Source: Acidobacteriota bacterium (lineage in GTDB: Bacteria; Acidobacteriota; Vicinamibacteria; Vicinamibacterales; UBA2999). Taken from it: a stretch of DNA of 64,000 nucleotides. The position numbers were made by a program, and so were the translations under genes. Shown one piece after another: positions 34,044-42,500 of the stretch. Where the stretch lies: NCBI GenBank assembly GCA_030650395.1, contig JAUSDY010000074.1:113926-177925 (forward strand), in the 5' to 3' direction. The notes beneath the pieces are model-generated. The model made no database searches. It saw only the letters and a list, made by a program, of their open reading frames with translations, and was not told the origin of the DNA. How positions within the stretch are numbered: the first letter of the stretch is position 1; every line of letters starts with the position of its first letter.

Positions 34044-35027
34044 GTGTCCTTACCCACCGAAGGCTTCTTCGAGTTGCGATTCGAGTCGATTGGCGGCCTG
34101 GGCGCTCATGGCGCGGGCCAGATCCTCGCCACCGCCGCCGTGCTGCACATGGGTCTCAACGGCGCGCAGTTCTCGTCGTATGGATCGGAAAAGAAGGGCT
34201 CGCTCGTGCGAACGTTCGTGCGCCTGGGGCCGGCCGGACGCCCCGTCCGCACCAGTGCCCCGGTCGAGGCGCCCAACGCCATCGTCGTCTTCCACGCCGC
34301 GCTGCTGCGCAACCCCGCGACCTTTGGCGGCCTCAGGAACGACGGCTTGCTGATCTACAACTCGCCGCCGGGCCCCGTGCCCGAAGCCCTGGCGGCGCTG
34401 CCCCGTACCGCCCTGGCGATTCGCGTGGACGCGCTTGGGATTGCCGTCGCGGAGAAGTCGCGGCCGAACGCAGTGCTGCTCGGCACGCTGTGCGCGGTGG
34501 TCCCGTTCCTCGACTCCGCTCACGTGCGCGGGGCGCTCGCGGAAGAGTTCGCCGGCAAGCACCCCGAGGCGGTGGCGTCGAACGATCGGGCGTTCCGACG
34601 GGGCGCGACCGAGTTCGAGGTGCACGAGGGCGTGGGCCTGGCCGAGGGCGATCTGCCCATCGTCCGGCCCGAGCCGGTCTGGGGCTACGAGACGCAGCCC
34701 GTGGGCGGGATCATCGCGGAGCCCGGTAACACAGCCTGGAACGACCTCTCGCTGTCGCGGACCGGGTGGATGCCGGTGTTGCATCACGACAAGTGCATTC
34801 ACTGCGGCACCTGCGATCTCGTGTGCCCGGATCTCTGCCTCGTCTGGCGCGACGGCGGCCCGGACAGCACCTTCGAGCGCGAGCTCATGGGCGTCGACTA
34901 TCGCTACTGCAAGGGCTGCATGCGCTGCGTGGAGTCGTGTCCGACGTCTGCCCTCGTGCGCGAGGCCGAGACACCCGGGTTGGCCGACCAGCTGCGGGTG
35001 CCGCAGTTTCCAGGTTTCATCAGCTAG
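34044..35027 (+). CDS. 2-oxoacid:ferredoxin oxidoreductase, gamma-delta fusion subunit
   Basis: About 327 residues; GTG at 34044 has AAAGGA seven bases upstream, better than the ORF-track ATG at 33987. N-terminal gamma domain (residues 1-190): FESIGGLGAHGAGQILATAA, SSYGSEKKGSLVRTFVRL. C-terminal delta domain with two 4Fe-4S motifs: CIHCGTCDLVCPDLC and YCKGCMRCVESCP. It carries electrons from the TPP enzyme to ferredoxin. It precedes the alpha-beta fusion by 12 bp. Confidence 0.85.
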   Translation: MSLPTEGFFELRFESIGGLGAHGAGQILATAAVLHMGLNGAQFSSYGSEKKGSLVRTFVRLGPAGRPVRTSAPVEAPNAIVVFHAALLRNPATFGGLRNDGLLIYNSPPGPVPEALAALPRTALAIRVDALGIAVAEKSRPNAVLLGTLCAVVPFLDSAHVRGALAEEFAGKHPEAVASNDRAFRRGATEFEVHEGVGLAEGDLPIVRPEPVWGYETQPVGGIIAEPGNTAWNDLSLSRTGWMPVLHHDKCIHCGTCDLVCPDLCLVWRDGGPDSTFERELMGVDYRYCKGCMRCVESCPTSALVREAETPGLADQLRVPQFPGFIS

Positions 35028-35039
35028 GTGAGTGAACGC

Positions 35040-37343
35040 ATGGCGACCGAGATCCTGACGCCGCCGTTGACCGGCACCCGCGCTGCCGGCACCGCGCAAC
35101 AGAAGGTGGACTTCAAGAGTGGCAACGAAGCCGCCGCCCTGGCCGCGCGTGACATCGGGTTTCACGTGATGGGGTACTTCCCGATCACGCCGTCCACCGA
35201 GGTCGCCGAGAACCTGTCGAAGATGCAGGCCGACGGCGAGCACGAGATCGTGATGATCGCCGGCGACGGCGAGCACGGGGCCGCGGGCATCTGCTACGGC
35301 GCGGCCCTCGGCGGCGGCCGCGTGCTGAATGCCACGAGCGCCAATGGACTGCTCTTCTCGCTCGAGCAGCTGCCGGTGCAGGCGGGCACGCGCGTGCCGA
35401 TGGTGCTCAACGTGGCGGCGCGGGCGGTGTCGGGACCGCTCGACATCCGCGGCGATCATTCCGACATCTACTTCGCGCTCAACACTGGTTGGATCATGCT
35501 GTGCGCGCGGGACCCCCAGGCCGTCTACGACCTGAACTTCGCGGCCGTGCGGATCGGCGAGCATCCCGACGTCCGGCTGCCGGTGATCGTGTGCTACGAC
35601 GGCTTCGTCACGAGCCACCAGAAGCGCCGCATCGAGGTGTTCGACGACGCGGACGCCGTGCGCGGGTTCCTCGGCACGCGGCCGGAGTATCCGACGCCGC
35701 TCGACCTCGAGCATCCGAAGACCTTCGGGCCGTACATGAACGACCCGGACCTGATCAACAACAAGGTCCAGCTCTCGCGGGCGATGGACGCCGCGCGCAC
35801 CCTGATTCCCGCCGTGTTCGCGGAACTCGAAGCTCTGACCGGCCGCGCCTATCCGGTGCTCGATGCCTATCGCATGCGCGATGCGGATGCGGCCGTCGTG
35901 CTGCTGAATTCGGCGGCCGAGACGGCGAAGGAAACCGCCGACGAACGGCGGGCGCTCGGCGAGCGCGTCGGCGTGCTCTCGCCGAACGTCTTGCGGCCGT
36001 TCCCGACGGAGGCGTTCCGCCAGGCGCTGGCGTCGGTGGACGCGGTGACCATCGGCGACCGCGCCGACTCGTACGGCGCCGACGGCGGCAACCTGTCGCT
36101 CGAGGTGCGGGCGGCGCTGCAAGTCGATCGCCATAACGACACGCTGGTCGTCTCACGAATCTACGGCCTGGGCGGCAAAGACTTCGACGCCGCCGATGCG
36201 CGCACGTTCTTCGCCGAGGCGGTGGCCGCGGGGCGCAGCCGGACCGTCGACACGCCGTTTGCCTATCACGGCGCCACGCCCGGACGGCCCGATCGCGCTC
36301 CGCGTCCAGGCCTGCCGCCAATCCCGCTCGACGCGACGCGCGGCATGGCGCACGTGCAGCGTGACAAGAGCACCGGCAAGCTGCGCGTGGAACTCGAGCC
36401 GATCTGGAAGATGACCTCGGTGCCCAGCCGCATCGCACCGGGCCACGGCGCCTGCCCGGGCTGCGGGTACTTCCCGACCTTCCATCAGATCAGCCGCGTC
36501 CTCGAGGGCGACATCGTCGTCCTCTACCAGACCGGCTGCGCGATGGTGGTGACGACGGGGTACCCGTCGACGGCGCACCGCGTCAACTACGTCCACAACC
36601 TGTTCCAGAACGGCGCCGCGACGCTCTCGGGGCTCGTGGAGATGTATCACGAGCGCGTGCGCCGCAAGGAGCTTCCAGAGGGGAAGGACGTCACCTTCGT
36701 GATGATCTCGGGCGACGGCGGCATGGACATCGGCATGGGGCCGGCGCTCGGCGCTGCGCACCGCAACCACCGGATGATGATTCTCGAATACGACAACCAG
36801 GGCTACATGAACACGGGCGCGCAGTTGTCGTACTCGACGCCGTTCGGCCACCGCACGTCGACGAGCGAGGTGGGGACGGCGGCGGCGGGCAAGCGCTACC
36901 ACCACAAGGACACCGCCCAGATCTTCGCCGCGTGCCACCTGCCGTATGTGTTCACCGCGAGTGAAGGCTACCCCGAGGACTTGATGCGCAAGGTCGCCAA
37001 GGCACAGTGGTACGCGAAGCACGAGGGTCTCGTCTACGGCAAGATCCTGTCGTTCTGCCCGCTCAACTGGAAGACCACGGACGACGCCGCTGAACCGGTG
37101 CTGCAGGCCGCCATCGACACCTGCTTCTTCCCGCTATACGAGGTCGAGCACGGGCACACCGCGCTGACCTACGACCCCGAGGCCGCCGGCCGCCGCCAGG
37201 CAGTCACCGAGTGGTTGAAGCTCATGGGCAAGACCCGGCACCTGCTGAAGTCCGACCACGCGGAGGCGGTCACCGGCATCCAGGCCGAAGTGGACCGCCG
37301 ATGGCGCCGGCTCAAGGCGATGCACGAGCACCCGGAGTTGTAG
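35040..37343 (+). CDS. 2-oxoacid:ferredoxin oxidoreductase, alpha-beta fusion subunit
   Basis: About 767 residues; I use the ATG at 35040, with AGGTGAG upstream, instead of the GTG four codons earlier. Alpha domain first: FKSGNEAAALAARDIGFHVMGYFPITPSTEVAE, with the PITPST motif of pyruvate/ketoacid oxidoreductases. The beta domain follows with GHGACPGCGYFPTFHQ (4Fe-4S and TPP), SGDGGMDIGMG (TPP-Mg, GDG) and MNTGAQLSYSTP. Fusion of alpha and beta in one chain is a variant of the usual separate subunits. The enzyme interconverts an acyl-CoA plus CO2 and a 2-oxoacid, with ferredoxin; substrate (pyruvate, 2-oxoglutarate or branched) is not decided by sequence. Confidence 0.88.
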   Translation: MATEILTPPLTGTRAAGTAQQKVDFKSGNEAAALAARDIGFHVMGYFPITPSTEVAENLSKMQADGEHEIVMIAGDGEHGAAGICYGAALGGGRVLNATSANGLLFSLEQLPVQAGTRVPMVLNVAARAVSGPLDIRGDHSDIYFALNTGWIMLCARDPQAVYDLNFAAVRIGEHPDVRLPVIVCYDGFVTSHQKRRIEVFDDADAVRGFLGTRPEYPTPLDLEHPKTFGPYMNDPDLINNKVQLSRAMDAARTLIPAVFAELEALTGRAYPVLDAYRMRDADAAVVLLNSAAETAKETADERRALGERVGVLSPNVLRPFPTEAFRQALASVDAVTIGDRADSYGADGGNLSLEVRAALQVDRHNDTLVVSRIYGLGGKDFDAADARTFFAEAVAAGRSRTVDTPFAYHGATPGRPDRAPRPGLPPIPLDATRGMAHVQRDKSTGKLRVELEPIWKMTSVPSRIAPGHGACPGCGYFPTFHQISRVLEGDIVVLYQTGCAMVVTTGYPSTAHRVNYVHNLFQNGAATLSGLVEMYHERVRRKELPEGKDVTFVMISGDGGMDIGMGPALGAAHRNHRMMILEYDNQGYMNTGAQLSYSTPFGHRTSTSEVGTAAAGKRYHHKDTAQIFAACHLPYVFTASEGYPEDLMRKVAKAQWYAKHEGLVYGKILSFCPLNWKTTDDAAEPVLQAAIDTCFFPLYEVEHGHTALTYDPEAAGRRQAVTEWLKLMGKTRHLLKSDHAEAVTGIQAEVDRRWRRLKAMHEHPEL

Positions 37344-37356
37344 GAGAGGGAGCCGC

Positions 37357-38223
37357 ATGACACGCATCCTCGACGCTCGCCAGCTGACGCCGGTCACGAA
37401 GCTCTTCCGGCTCGAGGCGCCGCTGATTGCCGCGTCGGCCCGGCCGGGTCAGTTCGTGATGCTGCGCGTCCGCGAGGGCGGCGAGCGGATCCCGATCACC
37501 ATCGCCGACTACGATCGCGCGGCCGGCACGATCACGATCGTCGTGCAGGAGGCCGGCGCGACCACGCGGCGCGTCTGCGCGCTCGAGTCCGGCGATTCGC
37601 TGCTCGACGTCGCCGGCCCGCTCGGCAGCGAGATCGACCTTCCGCCGGTCGGTCACATTTGCGGCGTCGGCGGGGGGTTTGGATCCGCGGCGCTGCTGTG
37701 CTTCATGCGCGAGCGCAGCGCCCTCGGCGACAAGACGACGACCATTCTCGGCGCCCGCACCAGGGAGCTGATTATTCTCGCCGACGAACTGGCGCGCGTG
37801 TCGGGGGCGGTCGAGATTTGCACGGACGACGGATCCGCCGGTTTCCGCGGGCTGGTCACCGGGCGGCTGGCCCGGTTGATTGCCGGCGAGGGCTCCGGCC
37901 GGCCGGACGCGGTCGTGGCGATTGGGCCGATGGCGATGATGCGGGCGGTCGCCGAGACCACCCGCCCTCATGGCATCAGGACGCTCGTCTCGATGGATCC
38001 GCTGATGGTCGACGGCACCGGCATGTGCGGCGGGTGCCGCGTCACGGTGGGAGGGCAGGCGCGGTTTGCCTGCGTGGACGGCCCGTGCTTCGACGCCCAC
38101 GAGGTGGACTTCGACACGGCGATGCGACGCAGCAAGGCCTACGTGCGCGAGGAGAAGATCGCCTCCGACCGCGCCGGCTGCGCTTCGGGAAGGAGCGGGG
38201 GTCATGCCAGTCAGGCGCACTGA
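37357..38223 (+). CDS. NfnA/SudB-like ferredoxin-NAD(P) reductase subunit
   Basis: 288 residues. FAD-binding barrel (PGQFVMLRV, RIPITIADYD), an NAD-binding domain beginning CGVGGGFGSAALLCF, and a C-terminal 2Fe-2S site DGTGMCGGCRVTVGG...RFACVDGPCFDAHEVDF. This is the small subunit of NADH-dependent ferredoxin:NADP oxidoreductase or sulfide dehydrogenase. It is 13 bp after the alpha-beta subunit and overlaps the next gene by 20 bp, so ferredoxin reduced by the oxoacid enzyme can be used to make NAD(P)H. Confidence 0.88.
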   Translation: MTRILDARQLTPVTKLFRLEAPLIAASARPGQFVMLRVREGGERIPITIADYDRAAGTITIVVQEAGATTRRVCALESGDSLLDVAGPLGSEIDLPPVGHICGVGGGFGSAALLCFMRERSALGDKTTTILGARTRELIILADELARVSGAVEICTDDGSAGFRGLVTGRLARLIAGEGSGRPDAVVAIGPMAMMRAVAETTRPHGIRTLVSMDPLMVDGTGMCGGCRVTVGGQARFACVDGPCFDAHEVDFDTAMRRSKAYVREEKIASDRAGCASGRSGGHASQAH

Positions 38224-39628
38224 CAAGACACCGATGCCCGTGCAGGGCGCGCAGGCGCGCGCCCATAACTTCCTCGAAGTGAACGACGGCTATTCGATCG
38301 CGCACGCCGCATTCGAGGCCGAGCGCTGCCTGCGCTGCCAGCATCCCGTGTGCGTCGACGGCTGTCCGGTCCACATTCCCATTCGCGACTTCATTCACGA
38401 GGTGGCGGCCGGCCACATGGCCGGCGCCGCGCGGATCCTGCGATCGGCGAACCCGCTCCCCGCGATCTGCGGACGCGTCTGCCCGCAGGAGTCGCAGTGC
38501 GAAGCCGAGTGCAGCATGGGCGGGCGTTTCGATCCGGTGGCCATCGGCCATCTCGAGCGTTACGTCGCCGACTGGGAGCGCACCCAGCCGCTGGCGATTG
38601 AGTCCGCAATCACAGAGACGCAGAAGATCGCGATCATCGGCGCCGGACCATCCGGACTCGTGTGCGCGGGCGAGCTGGCGCGGCTCGGCTATCCGGTGAC
38701 GATCTACGAGGCGCTGCACGCGCCCGGCGGCGTGCTCCGCTACGGTATCCCGGAGTTCCGGCTGCCCAAGGCGATCCTGGATTGGGAGATCGACATCCTC
38801 AAGGCCAAGGGAGTCGAGATCGTCTGTAACGTGATCATCGGCAAGACGCTCACGCTCGACGATCTCACCGGGAAGCTGGGCTACGCCGCGGTCTTCATCG
38901 GTACCGGCGCGGGGCTCCCGCAGTTCCTCGGTATTCCCGGGGAGAACCTGAACGGCGTGTATTCGGCCAATGAGTTCCTCACGCGCATCAACCTGATGCG
39001 GGCCTACGACTTTCCCAACACCGACACGCCCGTGCGAGTCGGCAAGCGCGTCGCCGTGATCGGCGCGGGCAACACCGCCATGGATGCCGTGCGGACCGCA
39101 CTCCGCATGGGCGCAGACGAGGCGATGATCGTCTACCGCCGCAGCGACGAAGAGATGAGCGCGCGCGTCGAGGAATACCACCACGCCATCGAGGAAGGCG
39201 TCACGTTCCATTGGCTCACCAGCCCGCTCGAAGTGATCGACGACGGCGGCGGATGGGCAGCGGGGCTGAGGTGCCAGCGGATGCAGCTCGGCGAGCCGGA
39301 CGCCTCCGGCCGGCGGCGGCCGGTCCCGATTCCGGACTCGGAGTTCGTGCTGCCCGTGGACAACGTCGTGCTCGCGATCGGCACCACCCCGAACCCGCTC
39401 CTCACGCGCACAACCTCTGGCCTTGCCACCACCGCGAAGGGGTGCCTGCTGGCGGACGACGCCACCGGCCTCACGTCGAAGACCATGGTCTTCGCGGGCG
39501 GCGACGCAGTCACGGGCGCCGCAACGGTGATCCTCGCGGCGGGCGCAGGCAAGCGAGCCGCGCATGCGATCGACGCGGCGCTGAGAGCGAACGGCCGGGA
39601 TTATTCCACGACTGAGGCCTCGTTCTGA
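38204..39628 (+). CDS. NfnB/GltD-like NADPH-dependent flavoprotein (glutamate synthase small-chain family)
   Basis: 474 residues from the ATG at 38204 (AGGAG upstream); the ORF-track start 46 codons earlier lies in the previous gene. N-terminal Fe-S domain: AERCLRCQHPVCVDGCPVHI and PAICGRVCPQESQCEAEC. Then FAD (IAIIGAGPSGLVCAGELARLGY) and NADP (VAVIGAGNTAMDAVRTALRMG) sites, with GGVLRYGIPEFRLPK typical of GltD/NfnB. As the large Nfn subunit it carries the bifurcating flavin. The gene ends the operon and overlaps the convergent spermidine-synthase-like gene by 28 bp. Confidence 0.9.
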   Translation: MPVRRTDKTPMPVQGAQARAHNFLEVNDGYSIAHAAFEAERCLRCQHPVCVDGCPVHIPIRDFIHEVAAGHMAGAARILRSANPLPAICGRVCPQESQCEAECSMGGRFDPVAIGHLERYVADWERTQPLAIESAITETQKIAIIGAGPSGLVCAGELARLGYPVTIYEALHAPGGVLRYGIPEFRLPKAILDWEIDILKAKGVEIVCNVIIGKTLTLDDLTGKLGYAAVFIGTGAGLPQFLGIPGENLNGVYSANEFLTRINLMRAYDFPNTDTPVRVGKRVAVIGAGNTAMDAVRTALRMGADEAMIVYRRSDEEMSARVEEYHHAIEEGVTFHWLTSPLEVIDDGGGWAAGLRCQRMQLGEPDASGRRRPVPIPDSEFVLPVDNVVLAIGTTPNPLLTRTTSGLATTAKGCLLADDATGLTSKTMVFAGGDAVTGAATVILAAGAGKRAAHAIDAALRANGRDYSTTEASF

Positions 39629-41781
39629 CGTGCGGCCAACGCGGCCAGATAACAGATCGCAATCACGATGAGCAGCGCGCGGAAGCCGGTGACGAGCGAC
39701 AGGTACTCACCCACACCACCGACCATCGCCCCGAGCAGGTTCGTGCCGTAGTCGCGCGCGACGGACGTGGACCGCTTGATCGCCGATCCGAACAGTAGTC
39801 CGGCGCACAGGATCGGGCTGAACATCAAGGCCGCATAGAACAGCGACTCGGCGGTCCGGCTGTCGAACGCGATGCGTCCAACTGGGATTAGAAAATTCAC
39901 CACCAGCAACGCCACCAGCGCCCCGCCGACGAGCCACGGCTTTGTGATCTCAACCCGCGACACCACGTAATTGGCGGCCAGCGCCATCGTCAGCACCGAG
40001 GCGATGGCGAGCGACGCGACGACCCACGTTGATCCCCACAGTAGCGCGAACTGCGTGATCGATCGCGTCTCGAGCAGCATGAATCCCGCGCCCAGGAGAA
40101 AGAACTGCCAGGCCGGGGAATTCAGGGCCTGCCCTGCCCGCCCTGAGCGAGGCGACGAAGACGCGTCCTCGTCGCCGAGTCGAAGGGAGCGAGGCGGCGG
40201 CGACGTGTCGTCGCCGCCGAGTCGAAGGGCCACAGCAACCGAGACGACCGACACGAATAGAACCAGCGCGAGCGCCGCGAGATAGTGGTTCGGAATGTGA
40301 CGATCGCGCAAATAGAGAAACGGCCAGTCATCGGTCGCCGGTTCGATCGACGGGTCACGCTTGTGCCAGCGCGCAGGAGCAGGCTCGTGCGATTGGCCGA
40401 ACGCCGTGACGCGCTCGGGCACGACAGGGTCGCCGCCGAGCGTCGCCAGACGCGGCCCGGCCATCAGCACTCCGAGAAAGGCGCGCGCCTCATGCACGTG
40501 CACGCGTGGTTCCTGGCCAAACGCAGCCGCAGCCGTATTGGCGAGGCGATCGACCAGCCATGGCTCGCGGAAATAGTTGTAGACCACGAGCAGGCCGTCC
40601 GGCTTCAGCCGATCGCGCACCGCGCGGAATGATTCCTCGGTGAACATGTAGCTTTCGAGCCGCACGCCGGAAAAACTCGACTGCATAGTGAGCGAATCGA
40701 TCAGCGCGAACACCACCAGGTCGTACTTCTTCTCCGTCGTCCGCAAGAAATGCCGCGCATCGTCGTTGATCATCGTGACGCGCGGATCCAAATAAGGCTT
40801 ATCGGGATGAAGCTGGCGTCCCAGCCGCTGGATCGCCGGATCGATCTCCACCGCATCGACATGGCGCACGCCGTGCGCAAGCGCCGCGGCCACGTCGGTG
40901 CCCGATCCCGCTCCCAGAATCAGCACATCCTGAAACGGTCCGCCGCCTGCCCTGAGCGAAGTCGAGTCCGCTTGCGGACTCGGCTGAGTCGAAGGGAAGG
41001 TCGAGTACGGCCACTCGTAGAAGTACTCCTTGTGCGCGAGCGGCGCCATCGACTGGTGAAAGATGTTGTTGACGTCAACGACCGTGTCGTTGCCTTCCTG
41101 GCGCACGTCGATCCGGTAGTACGGCGACCACAACGTTCCGCGCGCCATCACGTGGATCATCCCGAGCGACACCGCAAGCAGCACGACATTCGCGACGAAA
41201 TGGCTTGGCCGGGACTGAAGTCCCGGCCCTACGGCCGAAGGCGCCAGCAGCGGAATGGCCGTGGCACAGGCGAGAGCGAACCACACCACCGGCGGCCACT
41301 CCATCCACGACATCAGCGCGAATGCCGCGACGCCCGCGAGGCTGCCGGCCAGGTTGATCGTGTAAGCCCGTAACGGTGGCAGCGCGGCCATCTCGCGCGC
41401 CATCCGCTGCGCGAGCGCCGCAAAGAGCGCCGCCACGATCACGAACACGATCGGCAGCAACATGGTGCTTTCGACCGTGACTTTCGGGTCGACGGATCCG
41501 CTCGTGAAGTAGATGCTGCCCGATTCCGGAACTGCGATCTCGAGCCTGACGAAGTACACCGCCGCGACGACGGCGGTCAGCACCAGCGGGAACCAGGCGA
41601 AGAGCGAGCGGCGTACCGGCGCCAGCAGGCAGCCGATGCCAATCCCGAGAAAGCTCGCCAGCAGGATGAAATTCGAGAAGTACGCGAGCAGCCGGACGTA
41701 CGCCGGCATCCAGCGGATCAGGGCGACTTCGAGGAAGAGAACGAGGAACGATGCGAGAAAGGTGCGGACGCCTGGTGTCAT
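39601..41781 (-). CDS. Membrane-bound spermidine-synthase-like methyltransferase-fold protein
   Basis: 726 residues. Six N-terminal membrane helices (FLASFLVLFLEVALIRWMPA onward), a central class I Rossmann domain, then further helices. The Rossmann domain has VLILGAGSGTDVAAALAHG, HVDAVEIDPAIQRLGR and VTMINDDARHFLRTTEKKYDLVVFALIDS, the signature of spermine/spermidine synthase relatives. It has a paralog at 52972-55203. No substrate is known for these membrane fusions. It ends an operon behind the GMC oxidoreductase and its small subunit (ATGA overlap). At least three REP-type repeats are in frame inside it, in loops between helices or strands. Confidence 0.8.
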   Translation of the reverse strand: MTPGVRTFLASFLVLFLEVALIRWMPAYVRLLAYFSNFILLASFLGIGIGCLLAPVRRSLFAWFPLVLTAVVAAVYFVRLEIAVPESGSIYFTSGSVDPKVTVESTMLLPIVFVIVAALFAALAQRMAREMAALPPLRAYTINLAGSLAGVAAFALMSWMEWPPVVWFALACATAIPLLAPSAVGPGLQSRPSHFVANVVLLAVSLGMIHVMARGTLWSPYYRIDVRQEGNDTVVDVNNIFHQSMAPLAHKEYFYEWPYSTFPSTQPSPQADSTSLRAGGGPFQDVLILGAGSGTDVAAALAHGVRHVDAVEIDPAIQRLGRQLHPDKPYLDPRVTMINDDARHFLRTTEKKYDLVVFALIDSLTMQSSFSGVRLESYMFTEESFRAVRDRLKPDGLLVVYNYFREPWLVDRLANTAAAAFGQEPRVHVHEARAFLGVLMAGPRLATLGGDPVVPERVTAFGQSHEPAPARWHKRDPSIEPATDDWPFLYLRDRHIPNHYLAALALVLFVSVVSVAVALRLGGDDTSPPPRSLRLGDEDASSSPRSGRAGQALNSPAWQFFLLGAGFMLLETRSITQFALLWGSTWVVASLAIASVLTMALAANYVVSRVEITKPWLVGGALVALLVVNFLIPVGRIAFDSRTAESLFYAALMFSPILCAGLLFGSAIKRSTSVARDYGTNLLGAMVGGVGEYLSLVTGFRALLIVIAICYLAALAARQNEASVVE
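40141..40230. repeat. Two tandem CCCTGAGCGA...GAGTCGAAGGG REP elements
   Basis: Two adjacent palindrome-like units, CCCTGAGCGAGGCGACGAAGACG...CGTCGCCGAGTCGAAGGG and GGGAGCGAGGCGGCGGCGACG...CGTCGCCGCCGAGTCGAAGGG, share their ends. They are translated in frame as a polar loop (GGDDTSPPPRSLRLGDEDAS) between the membrane helices of the host protein. Confidence 0.75.
40950..40996. repeat. CCCTGAGCGAAGTCGA...GTCGAAGGG REP element
   Basis: CCCTGAGCGAAGTCGAGTCCG CTTG CGGACTCGGCTGAGTCGAAGGG forms a hairpin with a CTTG-type loop. In the host protein it encodes STQPSPQADSTSLRAG, inserted just before the nucleotide-binding strand. Confidence 0.75.
41207..41228. repeat. GGCCGGGACT/AGTCCCGGCC palindrome
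   Basis: Perfect 10-bp inverted repeat with a 2-nt GA loop, followed by CTACGGC. It encodes VGPGLQSRPS in frame, in a loop between two membrane helices. Confidence 0.8.
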
Positions 41782-42500
41782 TCGCGCCCGTAGCTCACGC
41801 CGAGCTTCTTGAGCGCTTCATCCGGGCAGCCGCGCCACTGCGCCACCGAGCGGTTGCCCAGGTACCGCAGGTCATCAATCCCCATCCGCGTGGTCCAGAA
41901 TCCGCTGGCGGTGAGGTCGCGGAAGCTGCTGAAGAACGCGACACCATGCGCCAAACCTCCAGGCACCTGCCCTGAGCCTGTCGCCCCTCGACTGGGCTCG
42001 GGGCGACCCTGAGGCTCTCGAAGGGTCGAAGGGCGTGACGGCCACGCGATGTCGTCGAGCACCGTCGTCCGCTCGGCCGGCACGCAGTTGAGGAAGGTCT
42101 TGTCGAACCGCTTCTGGCATTCGACATCCAGCCAGGCCAGCCCGCCGCGCATCGCGACCTGGCGCGCCGGCTGGTCGATCATCATGAAGTCCATGAACTC
42201 GGGCACGCCCGCATCGGTGGCGCTGCCCGATCGTTCGTCTTTCGGAATGACGATGTCGGCGAGAACGTTGACCAGGCGGAACTCCGAGGCCGTGAAGAAC
42301 TTCGGCACGAAGGGATTGGCGGTTGCGGCCGCGCGCGCGGTCTGCGCCGCCGTCGCGGCCTGCATCGCCTCGGCGTCGGTCCAGGCAAAGCCCGCCGCCG
42401 GCGCCGCGAGCAACAGCTTCAGGACGTCGCGGCGACTTGTCCGCCGACTTGTCCACCGTAGCCTTGGCGAAGGTGGAAGCTTCAGCGAAGGCGGATTCAT
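41778..42500 (-). CDS. Gluconate 2-dehydrogenase subunit 3-like protein (Tat-exported)
   Basis: 240 residues from the ATG at 42500, overlapping the GMC gene stop (ATGA). Tat signal SRRDVLKLLLAAPAAGFAW. Core: FFTASEFRLVNVLADIVIPKDERSGSATDAGVPEFMDFM and FNKTF-like KRFDKTFLNC, typical of the Gluconate_2-dh3 family, the small subunit of membrane GMC dehydrogenases. It carries the redox partner FAD enzyme across the membrane through its Tat signal. A REP repeat is in frame (TLREPQGRPEPSRGATGS). Confidence 0.8.
   Translation of the reverse strand: MNPPSLKLPPSPRLRWTSRRTSRRDVLKLLLAAPAAGFAWTDAEAMQAATAAQTARAAATANPFVPKFFTASEFRLVNVLADIVIPKDERSGSATDAGVPEFMDFMMIDQPARQVAMRGGLAWLDVECQKRFDKTFLNCVPAERTTVLDDIAWPSRPSTLREPQGRPEPSRGATGSGQVPGGLAHGVAFFSSFRDLTASGFWTTRMGIDDLRYLGNRSVAQWRGCPDEALKKLGVSYGRE
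41970..42033. repeat. CCCTGAGCCTGTCG...GGGTCGAAGGG REP element in subunit 3 gene
   Basis: Contains CCCTGAGCCTGTCGCCCC, GGGGCGACCCTGAGG and CTCGAAGGGTCGAAGGG, i.e. nested inverted arms of the family also present at 40141 and 40950. It is read in frame within the gluconate dehydrogenase subunit 3 gene. Confidence 0.7.

Noticed and set aside
34050-36134. 694-aa minus-strand ORF opposite the oxoacid oxidoreductase genes
   Set aside because: His/Arg-rich antisense shadow; the plus strand holds complete, motif-bearing subunits.
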